Shown piece by piece: positions 6,491-13,812 of a stretch of DNA of 24,792 bases. Both the position numbers and the translations under genes were made by a program. The stretch is from Oscillospiraceae bacterium (GTDB lineage Bacteria; Bacillota; Clostridia; UMGS1883), in NCBI GenBank assembly GCA_015069065.1, contig SVJI01000005.1, positions 1-24,792 on the forward strand. The letters are read 5' to 3'. Positions within the stretch are counted from its first letter, which is position 1, and the number at the start of each line of letters is the position of its first letter. The notes under the pieces were generated by a model. It had not been told where the DNA came from, made no database searches, and worked only from the letters and a program-made list of their open reading frames with translations.

Positions 6491-7738
6491 TTACTCAGGA
6501 ATGGTTTCCAGACTATATAATCCTCCGGACTTATTTTCAAAGCTTACTACCCACTTACCGTTTGTGAAATCGGGAATTTCTACCGGCATACTACCCATCT
6601 GTATAGAACGCTCAGTAAGGGGCGTAATTGCCATCCATGCCGCCATGTCATAAACGTCAATAGGCATCGGCTCGCCATTCTTTAATGCATGGAAGAATGC
6701 GCTGATAGTCAGCCAGTCCATACCGCCATGACCTTCCTTAACACCGTCAGCTATGTATTTCACCCAAATGGGATGCTCATATTTTTCACGGTATTTTTCC
6801 TCGTTGCCTAAATTCTCCTTAAGCCACTCTTCCTCATGCTCCTCATCAAAATCTCCGTCGCGCGCAATAGTTCTTGACGCTTCCTCGAAAAATGCATCTG
6901 TACCGTGAACGGCAAGTCCGCGCGAATAAAATCTCGGCAGAGTAGTTCCCAGTGTAAGCTTGATGGTTTCGCCGTGAGCACACTTAATTACTGTTGTAAT
7001 TATATCACCCTGTGTAAATACGGTATCCATAAGCTCCTTATCATCCGAGTGGTGCTTTTCCACATAATCATGCAGCCCCACTGCCTTAGACGCAGTGGAA
7101 GTCAAAGAAACCATCCTGTTTCCGCGGTTTATTCCCAGAATTTTTGCTATGGGACCCAGTTCGTGAGTGGGGTAATTTTCGCAGTTTCTGTTCATATAGT
7201 TACGCAGTCTGTAGTGCTTATTTACATTACCGCCTATTATTTCCTCCCGCAGGTCGTGACAGTAGGAGCCATCCATATGCGCAATTTTTCCGAAGAATCC
7301 CTGCTTAACCATATTTAAAAGCATAAGCTCGCGTCTGCCATAACAGCAGTTTTCCAGCATCATAATAGGAGTTTTTGTTTCCTCGTAAACCTTTACAACC
7401 TCCCAGCACTGGTCAATTGAATATGCTCCTGCTACTTCAACACCTACAGGTTTACCTGCACGCATAGCTTCTATTGCTGCAGGAATATGTGCTTCCCATG
7501 CAGCAAAAATCATTACTACGTCAACTTCATCACACGCAATAAGCTCATGATAATTGGCAGTGCATAACACAGGAGGCTCTGCACCCTTTTCCTTCATGGT
7601 GTTAACTGCCCTTTCAATTCGTTCCTCATAAATATCGCAAATTGCTGTTACCTTTACATTTTCAACGTCTAAAACATGCTGTAATAAATTGTGCCCGCGG
7701 ATTCCCACGCCAAACACGCCAACTCTTATTGTATCCAT
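6491..7738 (-). CDS. Gfo/Idh/MocA family oxidoreductase, GH109-like
   Basis: This 415-residue cytoplasmic protein has an N-terminal Rossmann domain (VGVFGVGIRGHN, GxGxxG at residues 10-15) and a C-terminal substrate domain. Several motifs resemble GH109, the NAD-dependent glycosidase branch of this superfamily: YPTHELGPIAKILGINRGNR, GHGGMDW, and VYDMAAWMAITPLTERSI. It may therefore oxidise a sugar, or hydrolyse a glycoside through a transient oxidation; which one cannot be settled by reading. ATG 7738 was chosen because AGAGGGAAA lies five bases upstream; a start 14 codons earlier has no ribosome-binding site. The divergent AraC-family gene is the likely local regulator. A strong terminator follows. 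Confidence 0.78.
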   Translation of the reverse strand: MDTIRVGVFGVGIRGHNLLQHVLDVENVKVTAICDIYEERIERAVNTMKEKGAEPPVLCTANYHELIACDEVDVVMIFAAWEAHIPAAIEAMRAGKPVGVEVAGAYSIDQCWEVVKVYEETKTPIMMLENCCYGRRELMLLNMVKQGFFGKIAHMDGSYCHDLREEIIGGNVNKHYRLRNYMNRNCENYPTHELGPIAKILGINRGNRMVSLTSTASKAVGLHDYVEKHHSDDKELMDTVFTQGDIITTVIKCAHGETIKLTLGTTLPRFYSRGLAVHGTDAFFEEASRTIARDGDFDEEHEEEWLKENLGNEEKYREKYEHPIWVKYIADGVKEGHGGMDWLTISAFFHALKNGEPMPIDVYDMAAWMAITPLTERSIQMGSMPVEIPDFTNGKWVVSFENKSGGLYSLETIPE

Positions 7739-7912
7739 GCCGTTTCCCTCTTTTCTCAAAATTTTAAAAATATAAAACATTCATTCCAGACATCTTTACA
7801 AATCAATTAAGATTTGCTATTATATAAACATTATAATTAAGAGTAAAACATAACACAATACGTTTTTAGACAAAATTCATTTGATTTCAGACACTTTCAG
7901 GATGGTGAATTT
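7739..7912. promoter_or_regulatory. Divergent control region between oxidoreductase and araC genes
   Basis: This A/T-rich gap must hold the promoters of both divergent genes. TATAAT occurs on the plus strand at 7832-7837 and on the minus strand (plus-strand ATTATA, 7820-7825), but neither has a convincing -35 box at 17 bases. That fits an activator-dependent arrangement. No clear regulator operator is visible. Confidence 0.35.
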
Positions 7913-8755
7913 ATGAGAAACTTTAACGAAAAAATTCCTCGGGCAATTTGCGTCAACACTCTGTTTACCGCATTCCACCTCTATTATGAAAAAGGATACT
8001 CTTTTTCGGGAGAAATGCACAATTCATGGGAGCTTGTTTTTATATCTGACGGAAAGGCATCTATCGCAAAGGATAACCGCATCTTCAATCTGACGAAAGG
8101 AAACGTTGCCTTTCACCCGCCGATGGAATTTCACCGCATATGGTCGGAGGACTCAGACTTTCGTTTACTTGTAATATCCTTTTCCGCCGAGGGGGAGGCT
8201 CTGCAGCAGCTTTCAAACGGAATTTATTCATTGGATATAAAAGGACAGAATATACTTACAGAAATTGTAGAGGAAATATATCAGGTTTGTGATATGAACA
8301 GAATTTCTATATCAGTCTCCGATGCCCCTCCACTTTCTATTCAGCAAATAATCACAAAGCTGGAGCTTTTCCTTCTTGACTTATTGCAGGCAGGCACCTC
8401 CGATAAAAAGTCCGATAAAGCACACTCTGCACAGCAGTTCTCCAAAATAGCAGAAGTTATGAATCAGCATATTTGCGAGAATTTATCTATAGAGGATATT
8501 GCACGGCTTTCCAATATGAGTGCAAGTAATCTGAAAAAAATCTGCCGTAAATATGTGGGAATAGGACCTGCGAAGCATTTTCTGCGCCTTAAAATAATGC
8601 ATGCTACAAAAATGCTTGAAGACGGTCACACCGTAACCGAGGTTAGTCAGCACTTGGGCTTTTCCTCTCAGAGCTACTTTTCGACAGTATTCACCCGAGA
8701 AACAGGTTATCCGCCGAGTCATATAAGAACGTCCAATAACCTTATTAAAATTTAA
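7913..8755 (+). CDS. AraC-family transcriptional regulator
   Basis: The 280-residue protein has an N-terminal cupin-like sensing domain (about residues 20-110; HNSWELVFISDGKASI and NVAFHPPMEFHRI, the usual sugar-binding jelly-roll pattern) and a C-terminal double helix-turn-helix domain (about residues 180-275; LSIEDIARLSNMSASNLKKI and VTEVSQHLGFSSQSYFSTVF, ending in TGYPPSHIR). It should bind DNA and respond to a small ligand, probably a sugar. It is divergent from the GH109-like oxidoreductase gene, so that gene is the likely target; this is inference. Only a weak AGGAT ribosome-binding site precedes the ATG. The stop codon overlaps the base of the terminator stem. Confidence 0.88.
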   Translation: MRNFNEKIPRAICVNTLFTAFHLYYEKGYSFSGEMHNSWELVFISDGKASIAKDNRIFNLTKGNVAFHPPMEFHRIWSEDSDFRLLVISFSAEGEALQQLSNGIYSLDIKGQNILTEIVEEIYQVCDMNRISISVSDAPPLSIQQIITKLELFLLDLLQAGTSDKKSDKAHSAQQFSKIAEVMNQHICENLSIEDIARLSNMSASNLKKICRKYVGIGPAKHFLRLKIMHATKMLEDGHTVTEVSQHLGFSSQSYFSTVFTRETGYPPSHIRTSNNLIKI

Positions 8756-8795
8756 AAGGAGGTGTAAAAAAACCGAGTTTTTTTACACCTCCTTT
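8755..8795 (+). terminator. Intrinsic terminator of the araC-family gene
   Basis: A perfect 18-bp stem (8755-8772 and 8778-8795) with loop CCGAG has seven T residues in the descending arm. It begins at the last base of the araC stop codon. The descending arm reads ACACCTCCTTT, complementary to a Shine-Dalgarno sequence. Confidence 0.8.
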
Positions 8796-8820
8796 CTAAG
8801 GGATAAGAAAAAATGATTCA

Positions 8821-8899
8821 GAACGGACAAACTGAGCCAAGCGCAGCTTGGGTTACCCGAAGCTGTATGTTTATACAGCGAGAGGCGAAGTTTGTTCGT
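8821..8899. other. Structured non-coding element (three-way junction)
   Basis: An 11-bp outer stem (8823-8833 with 8889-8899, one G-T wobble) encloses two perfect hairpins. The first is CCAAGC-GCA-GCTTGG (8837-8851) and the second is GCTGTAT-GTTT-ATACAGC (8862-8879). It lies between convergent araC and valS genes. It could be a dispersed intergenic repeat, the folded 3' region of the valS transcript, or a small RNA. Strand and function are unknown. No promoter is obvious. Confidence 0.55.
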
Positions 8900-8922
8900 A
8901 GCAAAAAGACTTATAAATATAG

Positions 8923-9009
8923 AAAAATCGAGTAACGAGATTTTTCCGCAAGATATAATTCTCATTATTTCCTCACCTAATGATTTATGCATATCTTGTC
9001 TTTTTGCGG
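8923..9009 (-). other. Hairpins downstream of valS
   Basis: On the minus strand, just after the valS stop codon, CCGCAA...GATAT (9009-8991) can pair with ATATC...TTGCGG (8956-8946) across an asymmetric internal loop. A short AAAAATC/GATTTTT hairpin (8923-8945) follows. The latter is the best visible candidate for the valS terminator, though its stem is weak and A/T-only at the ends. Confidence 0.4.
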
Positions 9010-9037
9010 TCTGGACTTTTTATACATCCCTTTTGAA

Positions 9038-11659
9038 TTAACCGAGCTTAGAAAGGCTCTCAAGCACCTTTTCATACATTTCTCTGTATTTAACGCCTTT
9101 TTCCTTTTCTTCCTCTATCAGCTTCGCAGGAGCCTTTTCAACAAAGCCCTTGTTCGCGAGCTTCTTCTCAACACGGTCAATTTCCGCCTCAAGACGTTCT
9201 TTCTCTTTCTCCAGACGTGCTTTTTCCTTTTCTGTGTCGATAAGCTCATCCATGGGCATAAATATCTTTGCACCCTCAACAATCACACTGACACTGCCCT
9301 CGGGAACGCCCGCCTCACTGTCAGTTACGACAACATCCTTGGCACCTGCCAGCTTTTCGTAAAATGCCGTGCCACTTTCAAAAAGCTCCTTATTCTCTGT
9401 CACGATAATCATGCTTGCTCTTCTTGACGGAGGAACATTCATCTCCGTTCTGATATTACGGACACTCTTAATCGCATCACAGATAACTGCCATCTTCTTC
9501 TCTTCCTCAGGGAAGCTGAGTGACTCTGTATAAAGAGGCCACTGAGAAGTCATTATGGTTTCTTCTCCTGTGGGAAGTGCGCAGAAAATTTCCTCTGTGA
9601 TAAACGGCATAAACGGATGAAGAAGCTTCAGTACTCCGCTAAGCACGTAGCAGAGTGTACGCTGTGCGTCAAGCTTACTTTCTGTATTTTCACCGTAAAG
9701 GCGAGGCTTAACAAGCTCAATATACCAATCACAGAACTCATCCCAGATAAAGTCGTAGAGGTTACCCAGTGCAACACCCAATTCAAACTTATCCAGATTT
9801 TCCGTAACAGATTTTACAACACTGTTATATCTGGAAATAATCCACTTATCTTCTGTCTGCGGAGCCTTGGGAAGTGAACATTCCTCAAGTTCGAGATTCA
9901 TCAGTACAAATCTTGCCGCATTCCATATCTTATTGGCAAAGTTACGGCTTGACTCAACCCTCTCCCAATAGAAACGCATATCGTTTCCGGGGGCATTTCC
10001 TGTAGCGAGAGTGAATCTCAGGGCATCTGCACCGTATTTATCAATAACCTCCAGCGGGTCAATACCGTTTCCAAGGGACTTACTCATTTTTCTACCCTGA
10101 CTATCACGGACAATACCATGTATAAATACATGACGGAACGGAGGCTTTTTCATATGCTCGCATCCGCTGAAAATCATACGTGCTACCCAGAAGAAGATGA
10201 TATCATAGCCTGTTACTAGTGTGCTTGTGGGATAATAGTAATCAAGCTCAGGTGTGTTATCGGGCCAGCCAAGTGTTGAGAACGGCCACAACGCAGAGGA
10301 GAACCATGTGTCAAGCACGTCATTTTCCTGACGCATCTCTTTACCGCACTTGGGACATACTGTTACGTCCTCCTTGCTTACAACCATTTCACCGCAGGCA
10401 TCGCAGTAAAATGCAGGAATTCTGTGTCCCCACCAAAGCTGACGGGAAATACACCAGTCATGTACATTCTCCATCCAGTTTGTATAGGTCTTTGTAAAGC
10501 GTTCAGGAACAAATTCAACCTCTCCGTCACGGACAACGCGCAGTGCTTCCTCTGCCAGAGGCTTCATCTTAACAAACCACTGGTCACTTGTAAGAGGCTC
10601 TACAGTTGTGCCGCAGCGATAACAGGTTCCTACGTTATGTGTATAATCCTCTATCTTAATAAGTGCGCCGCATTCCTCAAGATCCTTAACAATCTGCGCT
10701 CTTGCCTCATAACGGTCAAGTCCCTCGTACTTACCGCCATTAGAGTTGATGGAAGCATCATTATTCATCACATTTATAATCGGAAGGTCATGCCTTAAAC
10801 CTACTTCAAAGTCGTTGGGGTCATGCGCAGGTGTAATCTTAACTGCACCTGTACCAAAATCCTTTTCAACGTATTCATCGGCAACAATGGGAATCTCCCT
10901 GCCTACAAGAGGAAGTATGCAGGTCTTACCCACAAGGTCCGCGTAACGCTCATCCTCGGGATGTACTGCGATAGCAGTATCACCCAGAAGTGTCTCGGGA
11001 CGTGTTGTTGCAATCTCGATATAACGGTCACTGTCACTCATCTTATAACGGATGTGCCAGAAATGACCGGGTTGTTCGGTGTACTCTACCTCAGCATCGG
11101 AAAGTGCCGTCGCACAACTTGGACACCAGTTAATAATCTTGTTACCTCTGTAAATAAGTCCCTTTTCGTAAAGGTTTACAAACACCTCACGAACAGCCTT
11201 GGAGCAGCCCTCGTCCATTGTAAAACGCTCCCTCTCCCAGTCACAGGAGCAGCCGAGCTTTTTAAGCTGATTTATAATACGGTCACCAAACTTATTCTTC
11301 CAGTCCCATACTCTTTCCAGAAACTTCTCTCTGCCCAGATCGTAACGGGTAAGTCCCTCGTTCACACGCAGGTTTTCCTCAACCTTGATTTGAGTTGCGA
11401 TACCCGCATGGTCTGTACCGGGTACCCAAAGAGCAGAATATCCCTGCATTCTCTTATAACGGATAAGAACATCCTGCAGTGTTTCGTCCAGAGCATGTCC
11501 CATATGAAGCTGACCGGTAACATTGGGAGGAGGTATAACAATGGTATATGGCTCCTTCTTACTGTCCGGTTCTGCATGAAAATATCCGCCGTCAATCCAT
11601 TTTTTATAAAGTTTATCTTCGATTTCGGCAGGATTGTAGGTCTTTTCAAGATTTTTCAA
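9038..11659 (-). CDS. valS: Valine--tRNA ligase
   Basis: This 873-residue class I synthetase charges tRNA-Val and edits misacylated threonine. The HIGH signature is HMGH (residues 52-55, in PPPNVTGQLHMGHAL) and the KMSKS signature is residues 524-528. The CP1 editing domain carries TTRPETLLGDTA, and Cys pairs (YCDACGE, CPKCGKE) suggest zinc sites in the insertion. The C-terminus ends in the charged coiled coil typical of bacterial ValRS (EKARLEKEKERLEAEI). The start is a TTG at 11659 with AAAGGAT upstream; no in-frame ATG fits better. It follows the small membrane protein gene by 23 bases, presumably sharing its promoter, and shows no T-box leader. Confidence 0.97.
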   Translation of the reverse strand: MKNLEKTYNPAEIEDKLYKKWIDGGYFHAEPDSKKEPYTIVIPPPNVTGQLHMGHALDETLQDVLIRYKRMQGYSALWVPGTDHAGIATQIKVEENLRVNEGLTRYDLGREKFLERVWDWKNKFGDRIINQLKKLGCSCDWERERFTMDEGCSKAVREVFVNLYEKGLIYRGNKIINWCPSCATALSDAEVEYTEQPGHFWHIRYKMSDSDRYIEIATTRPETLLGDTAIAVHPEDERYADLVGKTCILPLVGREIPIVADEYVEKDFGTGAVKITPAHDPNDFEVGLRHDLPIINVMNNDASINSNGGKYEGLDRYEARAQIVKDLEECGALIKIEDYTHNVGTCYRCGTTVEPLTSDQWFVKMKPLAEEALRVVRDGEVEFVPERFTKTYTNWMENVHDWCISRQLWWGHRIPAFYCDACGEMVVSKEDVTVCPKCGKEMRQENDVLDTWFSSALWPFSTLGWPDNTPELDYYYPTSTLVTGYDIIFFWVARMIFSGCEHMKKPPFRHVFIHGIVRDSQGRKMSKSLGNGIDPLEVIDKYGADALRFTLATGNAPGNDMRFYWERVESSRNFANKIWNAARFVLMNLELEECSLPKAPQTEDKWIISRYNSVVKSVTENLDKFELGVALGNLYDFIWDEFCDWYIELVKPRLYGENTESKLDAQRTLCYVLSGVLKLLHPFMPFITEEIFCALPTGEETIMTSQWPLYTESLSFPEEEKKMAVICDAIKSVRNIRTEMNVPPSRRASMIIVTENKELFESGTAFYEKLAGAKDVVVTDSEAGVPEGSVSVIVEGAKIFMPMDELIDTEKEKARLEKEKERLEAEIDRVEKKLANKGFVEKAPAKLIEEEKEKGVKYREMYEKVLESLSKLG

Positions 11660-11682
11660 TATCTATTCATCCTTTCGATAAA

Positions 11683-11853
11683 TTATTTACCAAATACAAA
11701 CAGGAGTATAACCGATACGGTAACAATAATCAAGGCTGCCGCCTTAATGCCCAATTCTGATATATTGAGCCGTTTTGCCATGCGGCGGGAGGAAAAATTC
11801 ATCACCGCACCGATAAGTGCCGCCGTAATAAATATTATTCCCTTAATACCCAT
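11683..11853 (-). CDS. Small 56-residue membrane protein upstream of valS
   Basis: A 56-codon gene with clear expression signals: GGGAG seven to eight bases before ATG 11853, an extended -10 promoter upstream, and valS 23 bases downstream. The product begins MGIKGIIFITAALIGAVMNF, has a basic loop (SSRRMAKRLN) and ends in a second hydrophobic segment (AAALIIVTVSVILLFVFG). It is predicted to span the membrane twice with the Arg/Lys-rich loop in the cytoplasm. I do not recognise the family. Its position as first gene of the valS operon suggests constitutive expression; the function is unknown. Confidence 0.68.
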   Translation of the reverse strand: MGIKGIIFITAALIGAVMNFSSRRMAKRLNISELGIKAAALIIVTVSVILLFVFGK

Positions 11854-11879
11854 AAAATCACACTCCCACTATCCTTGTT

Positions 11880-11908
11880 ATTCTATCACACAACAAAATA
11901 TATGTCCA
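11880..11908 (-). promoter_or_regulatory. Promoter of the small membrane protein-valS operon
   Basis: On the minus strand TGGACA (11903-11908) and TAGAAT (11880-11885) are separated by 17 bases, with TGA directly before the -10 box (extended -10). It is 27 bases upstream of the small gene's start codon. Confidence 0.65.
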
Positions 11909-11957
11909 CATTTTTTTCCATAATAAGCATTTATTTTAAAAAATTTTGCCCGTTTAT

Positions 11958-11986
11958 GAATAAAATTACTCGATTTGTTTATATTA
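11958..11986 (+). promoter_or_regulatory. Candidate sigma-G/F-type sporulation promoter of sleB
   Basis: GAATA (11958-11962) and TATATTA (11980-11986) are separated by 17 bases. They resemble the forespore sigma pattern (GNATR, then CATNNTA) except that the first base of the -10 box is T. No sigma-A pair with good spacing is visible here. SleB enzymes are generally expressed in the forespore. Confidence 0.35.
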
Positions 11987-12009
11987 AAGGCAAGAAAAGG
12001 AGGCGTCTT

Positions 12010-12675
12010 ATGAAAAGAAAACATATAATCATATCCGCCGTTATTTGCCTGCTCCTTGCTGTTATATGCATAAACGTATCTGCCGTTTCAAAAAGCGGTT
12101 CGCGCGGCGAGGAAGTGCGTAAAATCCAGACGAAGCTTAAAAACTGGGGCTATTACAACGGCTCTGTTGACGGAGTGTATGGATGGCAGACAGAAAATGC
12201 CGTCAGAAGCTTTCAAAAAAAGAACGGTCTTACTGCAGACGGAGTTGCCGGTGAAAAAACTCTCAACGCCATGGGGATTTTTTCAAGCGGCGGCACCTCT
12301 TCCTCCTCAAGTGGCGGCGCAAACAACGCCAACATCGAACTGCTCGCCCGTGTAATTAACGGAGAAGCACGCGGAGAACCGTATGAGGGACAGGTCGCAG
12401 TCGGTGCAGTTGTCCTAAACCGAGTGGACCATCCATCCTTCCCTAATTCTATTTCAGGCGTTGTTTACCAAAAGGGCGCATTTACCGCCGTGGATGACGG
12501 ACAAATAAATGCGCAGATGTATGCAAGCAGCCGTCGTGCCGCAAGGGATGCTCTTAACGGCTGGGACCCTACAGGCGGTGCCATCTATTATTATAACCCG
12601 AAAACTGCTACAAATCAGTGGATAAGATCACGTGAAATAATATGCACAATCGGCGGACACGTATTTTGTAATTAG
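12010..12675 (+). CDS. sleB: Spore cortex-lytic hydrolase, SleB type
   Basis: The 221-residue secreted protein has a signal peptide (about residues 1-25: basic MKRKH, hydrophobic core, VSA end). A peptidoglycan-binding domain follows at about residues 29-88 (GEEVRKIQTKLKNWGYYNG, DGVYGWQTENAVRSFQ). After a Ser/Gly linker comes a Hydrolase_2 domain at about 107-221 with the catalytic Glu119 in RVINGEARGEPYEGQ. SleB cleaves cortex peptidoglycan containing muramic lactam during germination. ATG 12010 was chosen over in-frame upstream starts because AGGAGG precedes it and the signal peptide begins there. No ypeB partner gene follows; a terminator does. A different Hydrolase_2 role in vegetative wall turnover cannot be excluded. 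Confidence 0.85.
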   Translation: MKRKHIIISAVICLLLAVICINVSAVSKSGSRGEEVRKIQTKLKNWGYYNGSVDGVYGWQTENAVRSFQKKNGLTADGVAGEKTLNAMGIFSSGGTSSSSSGGANNANIELLARVINGEARGEPYEGQVAVGAVVLNRVDHPSFPNSISGVVYQKGAFTAVDDGQINAQMYASSRRAARDALNGWDPTGGAIYYYNPKTATNQWIRSREIICTIGGHVFCN

Positions 12676-12685
12676 ATATCACATT

Positions 12686-12734
12686 AACCAAAAATTGGTG
12701 TAAAAAACTTAGTTTTTTACACCAATTTTTGGTT
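12686..12734. terminator. Bidirectional terminator between sleB and yerC
   Basis: A perfect 22-bp inverted repeat (12686-12707 and 12713-12734, loop CTTAG) has the core GGTGTAAAAAA and T tracts on both strands. It serves the convergent sleB and yerC transcripts and contains the first two bases of the yerC stop codon at its edge. Confidence 0.85.
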
Positions 12735-13005
12735 AGTCTTTTTTTATTACCAACTTGTACCCTCCGTCACCGTAGTTAAGGCAACGATTGACACGTGATA
12801 TAGTTGTAGTTGACGCTCCTGTCGCCGCGACTATTTCGTTGAAGGTTGAGCCTCCTATAAGCATTTTTGCAACCTCCAGCCTTTGCGACATGGTTTCCAG
12901 TTCCTTTATTGTACATATATCCTCAAAGAACAGTTTGCACTGCTCTTCATTTTCAAGGGAAAGAACTGCATCATATAATTCTTTAAACTCTGTATGCTTT
13001 TCCAT
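12733..13005 (-). CDS. YerC/YecD family TrpR-like regulator
   Basis: The 90-residue protein matches the YerC/YecD family, related in fold to the tryptophan repressor: helical N-terminus (FKELYDAVLSLENEEQCKLF), LETMSQRLEVAKMLIGG, and a helix-turn-helix FNEIVAATGASTTTISRVNRCLNYG. It is a probable DNA-binding regulator whose ligand is not known. It is the last gene of the amino acid transporter operon, 17 bases after the ATPase gene, which suggests but does not prove a role in its control. ATG 13005 is chosen with GAGGG ten to eleven bases upstream; GTG 13011 or TTG 13014 would sit too close to that site. Confidence 0.85.
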   Translation of the reverse strand: MEKHTEFKELYDAVLSLENEEQCKLFFEDICTIKELETMSQRLEVAKMLIGGSTFNEIVAATGASTTTISRVNRCLNYGDGGYKLVIKKD

Positions 13006-13022
13006 TTTCACCAATCCCTCTT

Positions 13023-13808
13023 TTAATTTTCACTGAGCTTCTGCAGGAATGCTCGTGTCTTTGCATTTTTAGGATTGTCGAGTACCTCCTCGGGAGTACC
13101 GTCCTCCAGCACTACACCGTCTGCCATAAAGATAATTCGGTCTGCAACATTTCGTGCAAACTCAATCTCATGTGTTACGATAACCATAGTTACATCCTTA
13201 CTCGCCAAATCACGAATAACCTTTAGTATTTCCCCTGTAAGTTCAGGGTCAAGGGCACTTGTAGGCTCGTCAAAGAACAAAACCTTGGGATTAAGTGCCA
13301 GTGCGCGCGCAATTGAAACACGCTGCTGCTGACCGCCCGACAACTGACACGGATAATTGTCCATTCTGTCAGAAAGCCCTACACGGGAAAGAAGTCCGCG
13401 GGCGTTTTCCTCAATCTCAGCATAAATTTGCTTTTTGTTGTGCTTAAAATCTGCACGTTCTTTTGCAAGCATTTTGGGTGCCAATGTGACATTTTCAAAG
13501 GCACTGTATTGAGGAAACAGATTAAACGACTGAAACACCAGACCGAATAAAAGCTGATTTTCACGTATTTGCGCAGCAGTCAGTTTTTTCTCTGCCTCTG
13601 TGTCGTATATGCATTTTCCCTCAACGAAAATCTGTCCCTTATCAGCATCCTCGAGGAAATTAAGGCATCTTAAAAGCGTTGTCTTTCCGCTGCCGGAGGA
13701 GCCTATTACTGCTACGACCTCACCCTTTTCCATGGAGAAATCTATTCCCTTAAGCACCTGTGTTTTTCCAAAATTTTTAACTATGTTTTTTGCTTCTAAT
13801 ATTGGCAT
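13023..13808 (-). CDS. Polar amino acid ABC transporter, ATP-binding subunit
   Basis: The 261-residue ATPase drives import through the permease encoded upstream. Walker A is GSSGSGKT (residues 36-43), the Q-loop Gln is residue 93 (VFQSFNLFPQ), the signature is LSGGQQQR (156-163), and Walker B is VLFFDEPTSALDP (176-188), with the H-loop in VTHEIEFAR. These match the GlnQ/HisP/TcyC group. An insertion around residues 116-135 (KERADFKHNKKQIYAEIEEN) is slightly longer than in GlnQ. The ATG lies four bases beyond the permease stop codon and uses a GGAG inside the permease end. Confidence 0.93.
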   Translation of the reverse strand: MPILEAKNIVKNFGKTQVLKGIDFSMEKGEVVAVIGSSGSGKTTLLRCLNFLEDADKGQIFVEGKCIYDTEAEKKLTAAQIRENQLLFGLVFQSFNLFPQYSAFENVTLAPKMLAKERADFKHNKKQIYAEIEENARGLLSRVGLSDRMDNYPCQLSGGQQQRVSIARALALNPKVLFFDEPTSALDPELTGEILKVIRDLASKDVTMVIVTHEIEFARNVADRIIFMADGVVLEDGTPEEVLDNPKNAKTRAFLQKLSEN

Positions 13809-13812
13809 GGCG

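Noticed and set aside
8783..8992. Open frame of 69 codons on the minus strand across the structured element
   Set aside because: It runs through two stems and the araC terminator, lacks a convincing ribosome-binding site, and has the composition of translated structured DNA. It is best seen as a by-product of the non-coding element.
10823..11923. Long plus-strand frame (366 codons) opposite valS
   Set aside because: It is antisense to strongly conserved valS codons, has no ribosome-binding site, and the peptide looks like nothing known.
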